63,811 bases of DNA, taken from Nostoc sp. FACHB-280 (GTDB lineage Bacteria; Cyanobacteriota; Cyanobacteriia; Cyanobacteriales; Nostocaceae). The notes beneath the pieces were generated by a model. That model had not been told where the DNA came from. It was given only the letters and a program-made list of their open reading frames with translations, and did no database searches. Every line of letters starts with the position of its first letter. Positions within the stretch are counted from its first letter, which is position 1. The DNA lies in NCBI RefSeq assembly GCF_014697615.1, contig NZ_JACJSD010000042.1, positions 1 through 63,811 on the forward strand, written 5' to 3'. Position numbers and translations under genes: made by a program. Of the stretch, positions 1-9,720 are shown in pieces.

Positions 1-1
1 C

Positions 2-1372
2 ACGAGAATTCTGACCACTGAGGGACTCAACCTTGGCGGACTGGTTGATTTGTTCTTTGATGAGCATAGTGGACTGGTGGAAGGATACGAAGTTTCAGGG
101 GGTATGTTTGCCGATGCTTACTCTGGGAGATCATTCATTCCTGCTCCCGAAACGCTGAAAATTGGTGCCGATGTTGCTTTTGTGCCTCCAGAAACTGCTC
201 AAATGATGGCAGAACAAGTCGGTGGTATCCGAGGAGCCGTTAACGCAACTGAAGATAGATTCCAAGACTCGGCTGAGACTGCTAACCGCAGATTGCAAAC
301 AGCAGTTCAAACAGTAAATGAGCAACTGCAAAGCTCGGTAGAGAACGTGAACCGTAGTCTACAGGAAGCAAGGCAGAATGCAAGTGAGCAATTGCAGACC
401 GCAACTGATGCTACTAGCAGCAAACTGCAAGACTTGAATCGAGATGCGACTGCTTCGCTGACAAATAATCTGATTGACCCTGCGGAGCAAAAGGTATATG
501 TGATTGGCAAGCACGTTGAGCAGGATGTGCTGACTCCAGACGGAAATGTATTGCTACTGCAAGGGCAAGAAGTCACCCTAGTCGATGCAGAAGCGGCCGA
601 TCGCCTGGGTATCCTTGATGAACTCTATCGAGCCACTGGTGGCAGTCTAACTGCAAACATCAGCCGCAATATGCAAGCAACAATCCAATCCACTAGCAAT
701 CGAATGGGGAGCGCAACTCACAGTAGCGTCGCTAATCTGCGTCACTCGGTTGATGGGCTGGCTGCACACGTGGCAATCCAGCAGGCAAAAGGGCGTAGAG
801 TCCTGCAAACAGTGCGTGCTAACGATGGCTTAATTATTGCAGCATCTGGGCAGATTGTGACCGAATCCGTCCTTGATCGTACCCAGACTTACGGTAAAGA
901 AGCAGAATTACTCAACGCTGTCGGTCTAGATCTGGCAACCGCAGTTCGTTCTAGTGCTAATGACACATGGTTAGAAACCAAAGTTCAACTGCGCGAGGGG
1001 GCAAATATTGCTCAAGAGAATCTCAACACTTTTTGGCGAACCTTGAAAAAGCAGTCTGAAAATCTACAAGGACGCAGTACACGCGCAATGAAGAAGCAAC
1101 GGATTGAACAAGCATTGGGTCGTCCAGTTACCCGTGTCATTCTTGACCCAGAAGACAACGTAATTCTCAATGTGGGCGAACTGATTACCCATCGCGCCGT
1201 CCGTCAAGCTGAAGAAAGTGGAGTTTTGAATATCTTGTTAAGTTCAGTTTATACCAAGGAGCCAGAAATCTCGGACAAGGAGTTACGTGCATCAGAACAT
1301 GGAATGGCAGCTTTGGTGCATCACGGTAATGGGCGATCGCAACTTGAATCTAAATCAATCGTAGTCAACTAA
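2..1372 (+). CDS. PRC-barrel domain protein with coiled coil (5' end outside window)
   Basis: The reading frame is open to the left edge, so the gene is partial and its start lies outside the window. The first visible residues ([17 protein letters not shown], then [10 protein letters not shown]) look like a PRC-barrel, a small beta-barrel found in photosynthetic reaction-centre H subunits and RNA-processing proteins. A second PRC-like segment ([17 protein letters not shown]) is near codon 145 counted from position 50. Between them lies a long amphipathic coiled coil with repeated N/Q-x-x-LQ heptads. A third barrel-like stretch ([16 protein letters not shown]) is near the C-terminus. Neighbours are phycobilisome and photoprotection genes, but the sequence does not fix a role. 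Confident as a gene and in the PRC assignment; function unknown. Confidence 0.75.
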   Translation, partial: TRILTTEGLNLGGLVDLFFDEHSGLVEGYEVSGGMFADAYSGRSFIPAPETLKIGADVAFVPPETAQMMAEQVGGIRGAVNATEDRFQDSAETANRRLQTAVQTVNEQLQSSVENVNRSLQEARQNASEQLQTATDATSSKLQDLNRDATASLTNNLIDPAEQKVYVIGKHVEQDVLTPDGNVLLLQGQEVTLVDAEAADRLGILDELYRATGGSLTANISRNMQATIQSTSNRMGSATHSSVANLRHSVDGLAAHVAIQQAKGRRVLQTVRANDGLIIAASGQIVTESVLDRTQTYGKEAELLNAVGLDLATAVRSSANDTWLETKVQLREGANIAQENLNTFWRTLKKQSENLQGRSTRAMKKQRIEQALGRPVTRVILDPEDNVILNVGELITHRAVRQAEESGVLNILLSSVYTKEPEISDKELRASEHGMAALVHHGNGRSQLESKSIVVN

Positions 1373-1570
1373 TGCTAGATTTTAACACCTTAACTATCCT
1401 GCCACACAGAGGTGTTAATTTCGGCATCTAATACCATTTCACTTTAAAAATGATACATATCGGCTAGCAGAGGAAGCAGAGGAAGTGATTTGTATCAATA
1501 ATTTCGTGAATTAGTATAACTAAAGTACCTTAGTGTTGAGCGACTAAAGCTATCAGGAGTTTAGGCAACA

Positions 1571-1843
1571 ATGTATAAACCAATCCTAGAAAAAGATGGG
1601 ACTAAATTTGATGGTGGAATTACTCTACAGTGGTATGTGGCAGTACATTCCCACCCTTTAGATCAAAGAAATTATTCTTACGCGATCGCTATCGATAACG
1701 TATTAGAGCGTAACCCATCCCCTATTGCAGACTTTGACTCATGCTTGTTTGGTTGTTATGAAACACCGGATCAAGCACTGAATGCCGCAGTTGAGGAAGC
1801 AAATAAGAAAGTTGTGTCGCCAGAAATATTACAGAACAGATGA
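1571..1843 (+). CDS. hypothetical protein, 90 aa
   Basis: A small soluble protein beginning MYKPILEKDGTKFDGG, preceded by an AGGAG-like ribosome site (tatcaggagtttaggcaaca). It is rich in aromatic residues, has no transmembrane segment, and contains a HIP1 octamer within its coding sequence. I do not recognise the family. It lies between the PRC-barrel gene and the allophycocyanin-like gene on the same strand, with non-coding gaps on both sides, so it is probably transcribed separately. Confidence 0.55.
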   Translation: MYKPILEKDGTKFDGGITLQWYVAVHSHPLDQRNYSYAIAIDNVLERNPSPIADFDSCLFGCYETPDQALNAAVEEANKKVVSPEILQNR

Positions 1844-1935
1844 TTGGCTTAAATAGTAATGCATTAAGCAACAGTTACACAAATTGGAAACATTGCCTTC
1901 TATCCTGATTGTGTAACTGTTTTTGCCACACAACA

Positions 1936-2421
1936 ATGAGTATTATTACCAAAATGATTCTAAATGCAGATGCAGAGGTTCGCTATCTCACTCCTGGAGA
2001 ACTAGACCAGATTAATATCTTTGTTAAGAGCAGTCAGCGCCGTTTGCAACTTGTGCAAACTTTAACTCAAAGCCGCGATCGTATTATTAAGCAAGCTGGA
2101 AAGGAACTGTTTCAGAGGTTTCCACGCCTTGTTGCTCCTGGTGGCAATGCCTACGGCGAAAGTATGACTGCCACCTGCCTGCGGGATATGGATTACTACC
2201 TGCGGTTGATTACTTACAGTGTAGCGGCTGGAGATACTACACCCATTCAAGAGATCGGGATTGTTGGTGTTCGCCAAATGTATAGATCTCTTGGCACCCC
2301 AATTGATGCGGTTGCTGAAAGTGTCCGTGCTATGAAGAACATCACTACCTCAATGTTGTCTGGAGAAGATGCAAGCGAAGTTGGCACTTACTTCGACTAC
2401 TTAATTACTAATCTCCAATAG
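1936..2421 (+). CDS. allophycocyanin alpha-subunit paralogue (ApcA-like)
   Basis: The 161-residue protein starting [18 protein letters not shown] is the usual length for an allophycocyanin alpha subunit. It carries the bilin-binding cysteine in [15 protein letters not shown] and the family signatures [23 protein letters not shown] and [13 protein letters not shown]. Allophycocyanin forms the phycobilisome core, which passes energy to the photosystems. I place the start at the ATG at 1936 rather than an in-frame codon at 1909, because the nine extra residues have no counterpart in the family. Compared with a typical ApcA it looks diverged ([26 protein letters not shown]), and no apcB or apcC follows. 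It is therefore better read as a stand-alone second copy (ApcA2-type) than the main apc operon gene. Confidence 0.9.
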   Translation: MSIITKMILNADAEVRYLTPGELDQINIFVKSSQRRLQLVQTLTQSRDRIIKQAGKELFQRFPRLVAPGGNAYGESMTATCLRDMDYYLRLITYSVAAGDTTPIQEIGIVGVRQMYRSLGTPIDAVAESVRAMKNITTSMLSGEDASEVGTYFDYLITNLQ

Positions 2422-2664
2422 GCAGACAATAACAATCACCAGGAGAGCGATGTCTAGCGACGAGCCGTTTATACCATTTCTCTCCTGCCTTCTGCCTTAT
2501 CCTGACGATAAATATTCACGATGACCTACTTGTGTCAGTATTTGCTCAAGCAACCATCAACACTATTTCAATGCTCTAGATAGAAACTTTATTTTCATCA
2601 GCATCGCGTTTGGAAAGAGTGGCATTATTTACAGAATTACTATTATTTAATTAGGAGATATTTT

Positions 2665-2919
2665 ATGTCAGTTTATATTGGGAATTTATCGCATGAAGTG
2701 GAAGATAATGATATTAGGCAAGTTTTTTTAAAGTATGGCTCTATTAAGAGACTTGTAGTTTCTACTAACCAGAAAACGGGTGAAAAGAGAGGCTTTGCAG
2801 TTATAGAGATGGAAACAGACGCTGAAGAAATTGCAGCAATTCATGGGTTAAGAGGCACTGAGTGGATGGGTTATAGCCTTAAAGTTAATAGAGCTAAAAC
2901 CATTGCGGATGTAAGTTAG
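2665..2919 (+). CDS. RRM-type RNA-binding protein (cyanobacterial Rbp)
   Basis: An 84-residue single RNA-recognition-motif protein. RNP2 is VYIGNL at residues 3-8 and RNP1 is KRGFAVIEM near residue 48. Cyanobacterial Rbp proteins of this size bind RNA and several are cold-induced or involved in mRNA localisation. There is no glycine-rich C-terminal tail, so it resembles the short Rbp class. A strong ribosome site (taggagatatttt) precedes the ATG. The 243-nt upstream gap may hold a long leader, as is common for rbp genes, but I see no definite element in it. Confidence 0.9.
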   Translation: MSVYIGNLSHEVEDNDIRQVFLKYGSIKRLVVSTNQKTGEKRGFAVIEMETDAEEIAAIHGLRGTEWMGYSLKVNRAKTIADVS

Positions 2920-3001
2920 GAGACAAACTTTGCTACACTAGCGATACAACTATTGAATACACTAGAAAGTTAAATTTTCTAGCATTGTATTCACGAATAC
3001 A

Positions 3002-6000
3002 ATGAACTCTCACCAATCTTCTGAGTCATCACCATCGGATTCTATTGCTGTTGAACCATTGACACAGAAGCAGCAAGATAAAAACAATGAATTATTTCCT
3101 ATAGTCGGAATTGCCGCATCTGCGGGAGGGTTAGAAGCATTTACGCAGCTACTGAATCACTTACCAATCGATACTGGAATGGCATTTGTACTGATTCAGC
3201 ACTTAGATCCAAATCAGAAGAGCCTGCTGACGGAGATTCTGGCGAAGACGACACAAATGCCTGTCCGTGAAGTGCAAAATGGGATGTTTGTCGAACCGAA
3301 CCAGGTATATGTCATTCCGCCGAACACGAAGATGACGCTGTCTCAAGGGGTGTTGCAACTCATGCCCCGTGAGAAAATTCATGGGAAATATATGCCTGCT
3401 GATGCTTTTTTTGCTTCGTTGGCGGCAGAAATAGGAAGCAAAGCCATCAGTGTTGTCCTATCTGGAAGCGATGGAGACGGCGCACAAGGATCAGAAGCAA
3501 TTAAGGCCGCCGGTGGCATTACCTTTGCTCAGTGTGAAGAATCGGCACAATTCAGTGATATGCCGAATACTGCGATCGCTACTGGTGATGTGGACTTTAT
3601 TCTACCACCGCACAAAATTGCTGAAGAACTAGCAAAGATTGCTCGCCATCCCAACGTTACCTGTTCGATTTCTTCACAGACAGTTGAGCCACTGTCTAAA
3701 AGTGAGACTGCTTTGCCGGCAATCTTTGCAATGCTGTTCACCGCCACTGGTGTTGACTTTACGCATTATAAGCAAACGACTTTAAAGCGACGAATTGCTC
3801 GGCGGATGGTGCTGTATAACCTGGAAAGTTTAGAAGATTACGTGCAGTATCTGCAAAATCATCCAGATGAAGTGCAAGCACTGTACTATGAAATCTTAAT
3901 CAGTGTCACCAGTTTTTTCCGTGATCCAGACGCTTATCAAGCTTTGAAAGAGCGAGTATTTCCGGTAATATCTAAGGGTCAGTCAGTTGATGAGCCGATT
4001 CGGATCTGGATACCAGGCTGTGCAACTGGGGAGGAGGTTTATTCAATTGCTATTTCCTTAATGGAATTTTTGGAGAATGTGCTTCCCAAACCTGTTATTC
4101 AAATTTTTGCGACAGACATTAATGAGACAGCAATTGAAAAAGCCCGCTTAGGTATCTACAAACCAAGCCAAATAGTTGATGTCTCACTAGAACGGCTAAG
4201 ACGCTTCTTTAATCAAGTAGAGAGCGGCTATCAAATCAGCAAGCCGATTCGGGAACTTTGTGTTTTTGCTAAACAAAACCTCATCAGCGAACCGCCATTT
4301 TCTAATCTGGATCTCATTAGTTGTCGTAACGTCCTGATTTACTTTGAATCTGTTTTGCAAAAGCAGGTGATGCCCATTTTCCATTACAGTCTCAAGCCCA
4401 CTGGGTTTTTGATGTTAGGTATCGCCGAAAGTGCAGGAGAATTTTCCAACTTATTTACTTTATTAGACAGAAAAAACAATATTTATACCAAAAAATTAAT
4501 ACCCACTCCACTTAACTTTAACTTTGCAACCAGCAACTATCCCGTAGCGAAAATAGCTGCTGATAAGTCCATGAGTCATAAGGTTTGGGATATTACTGAC
4601 TTAAATAAACAGGCTGACCAGATTCTTTTGAATCGTTATGTCCCAGTTGGCGTGATGATTAACGACAATATGGACATTCTGCAATTTCGTGGAGAAACCA
4701 GTCCCTATCTGAGACCCGCCCCTGGAGATCCCAGTTTTAATTTGTTCAAAATGGCACGAAAAGGACTGCTAGAAGAGTTACGTACTGCGATTCATCAGGT
4801 AAAAAGGCAGAATGTTTCTGTGAGAAAAGAGCAGATACAGATGGAAGGGAGCGAGCCGTCTAGGAAAGTCAGCGTTGAGGTGATTCCGTTTCAGCCTGAT
4901 TCAGTGGAAACTCGCTGCTTTCTTGTTTTATTTGAAGATGTACCTGCTCCAACAAATCCACAAGTGACCATCACACCTGGAAATGTAGAACAAGTAGGTA
5001 GCGAGGAAATACTCCGACTCCAACAAGAACTGGCAGCCACCAAGCAAGAGCTTGCTGCTACTCAAGAATATTTGCAATTGATTAGTCAAGAGCATGAAGC
5101 CACCACTCAACACCTGAAAGTGGCAAATGAAGAAATCCTCTCCAGCAATGAGGAACTACAAAGCACTAATGAAGAGTTGCAAACAGCCAAAGAAGAGGTA
5201 CAAGCAACCAACGAAGAATTACATACAACTAATCAAGAACTGCAAAGTCGCAATCTCGAATTACACAATGTCAATAATGACCTGTTGAATTTACTCAGTA
5301 GTGTGAATATTCCCATTCTCATACTGACCAACGATTTACGGATTCGGCGTTTTACGCCAACAGCACAGCGTTTACTGAATCTGATTCCCACAGATGTGGG
5401 ACGACCACTGAGCGATATCCGCTCCACTATTGACGTTCCTGATTTAGAGTCATTGTTCATAGAGGTGATTGACACCTTAACTGTCAAAGAACTGGAGGCG
5501 CAAGACCAAGAAGGGCGTTGGTATAATCTGCGAATTCGACCTTACAGAACTACGGAAAATCACATTGATGGCGTGGTGATGGTGTTGATGGATATTGATG
5601 CCCTCAAACGCAGTACCAACCAGTTGCAAGCAGCCCTTGATTACGCTGAAGCTGTGGTGGAAACTGTGCCAGAGCCTTTAGTAGTCCTCAATGCTGACTT
5701 ACGAGTCATTAAAAGCAATCGGGCTTTTTACCAAATTTTTCAGGTAATGCCCGCCCAGACAGAACAGCAACTGATTTTTGAGCTAGGAAACGGTCAGTGG
5801 AATATTCCCCAACTGCGATCTATCCTGGAAGAAATTCTCACTCATAACACTCAAGTTGAAGGTTTTGAGCTTGGCTGTGACTTTAAAAAAATTGGTCAAA
5901 AGACTATATTGCTCAATGGTTATAAAATTTTACAGCCAGGCAATCAGCAGATGATTCTGCTGGCACTTCATGACATTACACAGCAGAAGTTGTTTGAGAT

Positions 6001-7225
6001 AGAACGCGCCCAGCTATTGGCTCAAGAGCAGTCAGCCCGCCTGGAAGCAGAGGCATCTAACCGAACTAAGGATGAGTTTTTATCTATTCTATCCCACGAA
6101 CTTCGCAACCCCCTCCACAGTATTCTGGGATGGTCTGATTTACTCCAGAAACAAAAGTTTGATACCGCTCAAATGAATCTTGCAATTGACATGATCCAGC
6201 GAAGTGCTAAAGCGCAAGTCCAAATGATTGAGGATCTTCTAGATATCTCGCGCATTACCACTGGCAAACTCCGTCTGAATATTTGTCCAATTGATCTCCG
6301 CTCTGTAATTGAGGCAGCCCTTGAGATAGTCAGATTATCGGCAGAAGCAAAAAATATTCAAATTGAATGCCACTTGCAACCCGTGATTGGAAAGGTACTG
6401 GGGGATGGGTCGCGATTGCAGCAGGTAATTTGGAATTTGCTTTCTAATGCCATCAAATTTACTCCTTCTGGGGGAAGTGTGATGATCTCACTAGAGGAAG
6501 TTAATTCCCAAGCCCAGATTCGAGTTAGTGACACAGGTATTGGTATACCTAATGACTTTCTCCCTTATGTCTTTGATCGGTTTCGCCAGGCTGACAGTAG
6601 CAAAACTCGTGCTAATCAAGGGCTGGGCATAGGGTTGTCCCTTGTCCGTTATCTAGTCGAACTTCATGGCGGCACGGTTCAGGCAGAAAGTCCAGGTGTA
6701 AACTTAGGGACAACTATTATTGTTAGGCTACCATTGAACGCCAATCTTGAGGAGGATTTTAGCTCTTGTGATCCAGGGGTGATAGATATTGCCGGCAACG
6801 CGGAAATATCCGTTGATAATATTCCTTCCCTGGAAGGTTTACACGTACTTGTTGTAGATGACGATGCCGATATACGTGAGTTAACGAAGATGATGCTACA
6901 AAATCACGGGGCTGAAGTAACTGCTATCGCATCCGCTGATGAAGCATTCTCAATACTCACAAGCCAACCAGGGTTGTATGATGTGCTATTGTCTGACATT
7001 GGGATGTCGAACCAAGATGGCTATACCTTGATCCGGCGAGTGCGCTCTCTTAGTGCTGAGGCTGGGGGACAAATTCCCGCAGCAGCAATGACAGGGTATG
7101 CCAGTAGTATTGATATCGAAGAATCTAGGAAAGCAGGTTTTCAAATGCACATTTCTAAACCCGTCGAGCTAACCCAATTGGTATTTATGGTTGCCAACTT
7201 AGCTAGACGAACTAAAAATGCTTGA
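3002..7225 (+). CDS. CheB-CheR-PAS-histidine kinase-receiver hybrid signalling protein
   Basis: A 1407-residue fusion. Residues about 33-215 are a CheB methylesterase with catalytic Ser in AASAGG (S40), the IQHLDP histidine and SGSDGDG aspartate. Residues about 240-500 are a CheR methyltransferase with the SAM-binding IPGCATGEEVYS. A coiled coil (about 665-760) rich in NEEL repeats follows, then two PAS-like regions (about 765-995), a HisKA domain with SHELRNP (phosphoacceptor His near 1031), and a HATPase with NLLSNAIKF and DTGIGIP. The receiver domain (about 1280-1400) has the VVDDDAD acidic pocket, LLSDIGM phosphoacceptor Asp near 1330, MTGYA and KPVEL. No MCP gene lies nearby, so the CheB/CheR parts probably act on something other than a chemoreceptor array or as sensors. 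All visible catalytic residues are intact. Confidence 0.93.
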   Translation: MNSHQSSESSPSDSIAVEPLTQKQQDKNNELFPIVGIAASAGGLEAFTQLLNHLPIDTGMAFVLIQHLDPNQKSLLTEILAKTTQMPVREVQNGMFVEPNQVYVIPPNTKMTLSQGVLQLMPREKIHGKYMPADAFFASLAAEIGSKAISVVLSGSDGDGAQGSEAIKAAGGITFAQCEESAQFSDMPNTAIATGDVDFILPPHKIAEELAKIARHPNVTCSISSQTVEPLSKSETALPAIFAMLFTATGVDFTHYKQTTLKRRIARRMVLYNLESLEDYVQYLQNHPDEVQALYYEILISVTSFFRDPDAYQALKERVFPVISKGQSVDEPIRIWIPGCATGEEVYSIAISLMEFLENVLPKPVIQIFATDINETAIEKARLGIYKPSQIVDVSLERLRRFFNQVESGYQISKPIRELCVFAKQNLISEPPFSNLDLISCRNVLIYFESVLQKQVMPIFHYSLKPTGFLMLGIAESAGEFSNLFTLLDRKNNIYTKKLIPTPLNFNFATSNYPVAKIAADKSMSHKVWDITDLNKQADQILLNRYVPVGVMINDNMDILQFRGETSPYLRPAPGDPSFNLFKMARKGLLEELRTAIHQVKRQNVSVRKEQIQMEGSEPSRKVSVEVIPFQPDSVETRCFLVLFEDVPAPTNPQVTITPGNVEQVGSEEILRLQQELAATKQELAATQEYLQLISQEHEATTQHLKVANEEILSSNEELQSTNEELQTAKEEVQATNEELHTTNQELQSRNLELHNVNNDLLNLLSSVNIPILILTNDLRIRRFTPTAQRLLNLIPTDVGRPLSDIRSTIDVPDLESLFIEVIDTLTVKELEAQDQEGRWYNLRIRPYRTTENHIDGVVMVLMDIDALKRSTNQLQAALDYAEAVVETVPEPLVVLNADLRVIKSNRAFYQIFQVMPAQTEQQLIFELGNGQWNIPQLRSILEEILTHNTQVEGFELGCDFKKIGQKTILLNGYKILQPGNQQMILLALHDITQQKLFEIERAQLLAQEQSARLEAEASNRTKDEFLSILSHELRNPLHSILGWSDLLQKQKFDTAQMNLAIDMIQRSAKAQVQMIEDLLDISRITTGKLRLNICPIDLRSVIEAALEIVRLSAEAKNIQIECHLQPVIGKVLGDGSRLQQVIWNLLSNAIKFTPSGGSVMISLEEVNSQAQIRVSDTGIGIPNDFLPYVFDRFRQADSSKTRANQGLGIGLSLVRYLVELHGGTVQAESPGVNLGTTIIVRLPLNANLEEDFSSCDPGVIDIAGNAEISVDNIPSLEGLHVLVVDDDADIRELTKMMLQNHGAEVTAIASADEAFSILTSQPGLYDVLLSDIGMSNQDGYTLIRRVRSLSAEAGGQIPAAAMTGYASSIDIEESRKAGFQMHISKPVELTQLVFMVANLARRTKNA

Positions 7226-7273
7226 AGATAACGGGAATTAAACATTTGTGAGGCAGAAACAAGCCTAAAAGCC

Positions 7274-7664
7274 ATCCAAGGATAGAATCTCAACCCCACA
7301 AGCTCTGGAGATATTTGAGCAATGGCAACCTTATATAGTCGTGAGTGACATTAGCTTGCCAAAGGAAGATAGCTATGCCCTGATTCAAAAAGTGAAAAGC
7401 AAAGCGAAACAGCGAGGGCAAGTGGTGTTAGGGATTGCTGTGACAGGCTACGTCCATGAAAAGATATGTGAACGGTCTTTGTCTGCTGGATTTGACCTAT
7501 GGTTTGCCAAACCCCTAGATATTGATGAATTCGTTGCTGTGCTTGTCTGTTTAGCTATTTGCCAACAGTCCTCATATGCGATCGCGCAACGGATTTTAGG
7601 TCATGTTCCTAGACATGGTGATTTAAGTCTGGAACAGCAGTTAGAACCGTCAGTTTCAAGTTAG
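7274..7664 (+). pseudogene. truncated response-regulator receiver domain
   Basis: The frame keeps the second half of a receiver: the phosphoacceptor region VVSDISLPKEDSYALI, the switch threonine in AVTGYV, and the lysine in FAKPLDIDEF. Upstream it can be followed only to about 7274 (KDRISTPQALEIFEQW), where a TAA closes it. The first beta strand and the acidic Asp pair are therefore missing. A shorter reading from the GTG at 7341 would make a 107-aa protein that could not bind the metal normally. It lies 50 nt after the hybrid kinase, so it is probably the remnant of a partner or duplicated receiver. A non-phosphorylated adaptor is possible but less likely. Confidence 0.65.
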
Positions 7665-7722
7665 CATCATCATTTTTGAAACACTATCAATTAATGTAAT
7701 TTCGTTCTGGAGATTTTGAAAA

Positions 7723-8682
7723 ATGTCGTTTACTATCGAATCTGCACGCTCTATTTTTCCTGAAACTCAAATTGCTAATGCAATTCCAGCTACGATTGAA
7801 TCATGCAACCAACTTAGTGCTGAGGATCAGTTGGCTTTACTTTGGTTTGCCTATACAGAGATGGGAGTTACAATCACTCCTGCTGCTATGGGAGCAGCCA
7901 ATATGGTCTTCGCAGAAAAAACCCTGACTCAAATCAAGCAGATGCCTGCTAGAGAGCAAACGCAAGTTATGTGCGATCTGGTTAATCATAGTGATATTCC
8001 CATTTGTCGTACATATTCATCTTTCGGTACGAATGTTAAGTTGGGCTTCTGGTATCAGTTAGGCGAGTGGATGAAACAAGGAATCGTTGCTCCCATTCCA
8101 GAAAGTTATGAACTGTCTGCACAGGCATCAGATGTCCTCCAAGCTATCCGTCAACTTGAAGGGGGTCAGCAACTCACCGTATTACAAAATATTGTCATCA
8201 ATATGGGGTATGCCCCAACAGTTAGCACCCAAAAAGTCAAAGAACCTGTGGTTCCACCTAAAGATATCGCACTCAGAGCTAAGGTCAGCATTGAGGGTAT
8301 CAACAACTTGACAGTCCTAAACTATGTGGAGAATATGAACGCCTTTGACTTCCAAGGGGCTGTAGCTTTATTTGCTGAAGATGGTGCCCTGCAACCCCCT
8401 TTTCAAGAACCGATTGTAGGTCAGGAGAACATCCTCGTCTATATGCGCGAAGAATGCTACGGACTCAAACTCATACCAGAGCAGGAGGTAGCTGAACCAA
8501 CAGAAGGAGAATTTACCCAGATTAAAGTGACAGGTAAAGTGCAAACTCCCTGGTTTGGTGACAGTGTTGGGATAAATCTAGCATGGCGGTTCTTGCTCAA
8601 TCCGCAAGGCAAAATTTTCTTTGTGGCAATTGACGTGCTGGCAACTCCCCAGGAACTACTTAACATGGGCTTTAGCCAGTAG
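7723..8682 (+). CDS. ocp: orange carotenoid protein
   Basis: A 319-residue two-domain protein collinear with OCP: an all-helical carotenoid-binding N-terminal domain (about 1-165), a linker, and an NTF2-like C-terminal domain (about 190-319). OCP binds a keto-carotenoid, is activated by blue-green light and quenches phycobilisomes. Positions matching the ketone-binding Tyr201 and Trp288 are present (TVLNYVEN and NLAWRFLLNP), as are the tunnel aromatics in LLWFAYTEMG and GFWYQLG, and the Glu244 counterpart in MREEC. The position matching Arg155, which forms the interdomain salt bridge and contributes to phycobilisome binding, is Gln here (TVLQNIVINMG). The start has a ctggag ribosome site. A terminator follows at 8801. 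No FRP gene is visible. The subfamily (OCP1, OCP2 or OCPx) cannot be settled by eye. Confidence 0.95.
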   Translation: MSFTIESARSIFPETQIANAIPATIESCNQLSAEDQLALLWFAYTEMGVTITPAAMGAANMVFAEKTLTQIKQMPAREQTQVMCDLVNHSDIPICRTYSSFGTNVKLGFWYQLGEWMKQGIVAPIPESYELSAQASDVLQAIRQLEGGQQLTVLQNIVINMGYAPTVSTQKVKEPVVPPKDIALRAKVSIEGINNLTVLNYVENMNAFDFQGAVALFAEDGALQPPFQEPIVGQENILVYMREECYGLKLIPEQEVAEPTEGEFTQIKVTGKVQTPWFGDSVGINLAWRFLLNPQGKIFFVAIDVLATPQELLNMGFSQ

Positions 8683-8800
8683 AACAGGTTTGGGGTAGGC
8701 AGTATCTGGGTGGGTCTAGAGGAGTAGAGTTGGTAAATATTCTATTAGGAAGGGGCTATTTAGGTAGCGAGCAACCCATTTGCAGCAGCATAACCCTTTG

Positions 8801-8832
8801 AACCCCTGAAACACGGGGTTTTCTTTGTTTTT
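8801..8832 (+). terminator. rho-independent terminator after ocp
   Basis: AACCCC at 8801-8806 pairs with GGGGTT at 8815-8820 around an 8-nt loop and is followed by a T-rich run (ttctttgttttt). It lies about 120 nt downstream of the ocp stop codon. The rest of the 8683-9055 gap is AT-rich and I see no gene in it. Confidence 0.7.
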
Positions 8833-9016
8833 ATCAAGCTCAATTATTAGCAATACTATTCGCTGAAGCTTGGGTGCAACATGAATTAAAGATTGATAGA
8901 CAAGACCCCATATTTAGTTGCAACACAGTTTTTGGAACTTTTACAAAGGTAAAGATGTTTTTAATTAAAAAGATAAAAATAATATCACAAGTATTTTAAT
9001 TTTGTAAATAATTTGT

Positions 9017-9022
9017 TATAAT
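9017..9022 (+). promoter_or_regulatory. candidate -10 element upstream of the 9056 gene
   Basis: A perfect TATAAT at 9017-9022 lies 34 nt before the ATG at 9056, inside an AT-rich stretch. I see no good -35 hexamer at 16-18 nt spacing, so this may be a type-2 promoter that depends on an activator. Confidence 0.4.
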
Positions 9023-9055
9023 AATTACATATAACTTAAACACGAGGTCACGCCC

Positions 9056-9508
9056 ATGCGCTACACCGATAAAGAAGGGAAGACCCTCAACCTTGATGAT
9101 TGTATGACTGCTGACAGCTTCTTTATGGAAGCTGAAGTGTACATCTGCGAACCATTGGAAATGCATTTCAATAAAGAAGGAGATTTAAAAGCAGGAAAGA
9201 AACCGAACAAAGCGATCAGCTACGCTGGGCGGAACGCCATCGCACATCTTCGTAGTGATGGCAGTGAACTGATCCCCGCTGAAGTTCAAGCGCGTAGGCA
9301 CAGAGACGGCAGTCAATTGCTGAATATGCCTCTCGCAACTGGCTACACATTAGATGATGAGGGAATGATCAATAACTACGCAATCCAGCCTGGTATGTCC
9401 TTGGCAGAGTATCCTTCACCAGAACAGCAACAGCGCTACATCTTCCAAGGGGCAGTAGCTATCCTGTTTGTTGCTCTGACACTGATGACTGCATTTGCTG
9501 TCAGCTAG
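9056..9508 (+). CDS. conserved hypothetical protein with C-terminal membrane helix, 150 aa
   Basis: The protein has a soluble N-terminal part of about 120 residues and ends in one hydrophobic helix (FQGAVAILFVALTLMTAFAV), so it should be a tail-anchored membrane protein with its bulk on the cytoplasmic or stromal side. A ribosome site (cgaggt) precedes the ATG. I do not recognise the family. Its position next to ocp suggests a thylakoid or light-stress role, but that is inference only. Confidence 0.6.
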   Translation: MRYTDKEGKTLNLDDCMTADSFFMEAEVYICEPLEMHFNKEGDLKAGKKPNKAISYAGRNAIAHLRSDGSELIPAEVQARRHRDGSQLLNMPLATGYTLDDEGMINNYAIQPGMSLAEYPSPEQQQRYIFQGAVAILFVALTLMTAFAVS

Positions 9509-9720
9509 GTTTAACAATAGCTAGTAGTCTATCGCATTAATCTTGATGGGCTACAATATCCCGGACTTCTGCAGAAGCCTGGGATCTGACCACCACTAAC
9601 GACTGACAACTTATGCGATGAACCACTAATTAAAGTTTTGACAAACTATCGAAGGCAAATTTAGGAACATAATACAACGTAATTCTGAGCGTTTTTTCTG
9701 AGTTATGTTAACAAAAAAAT

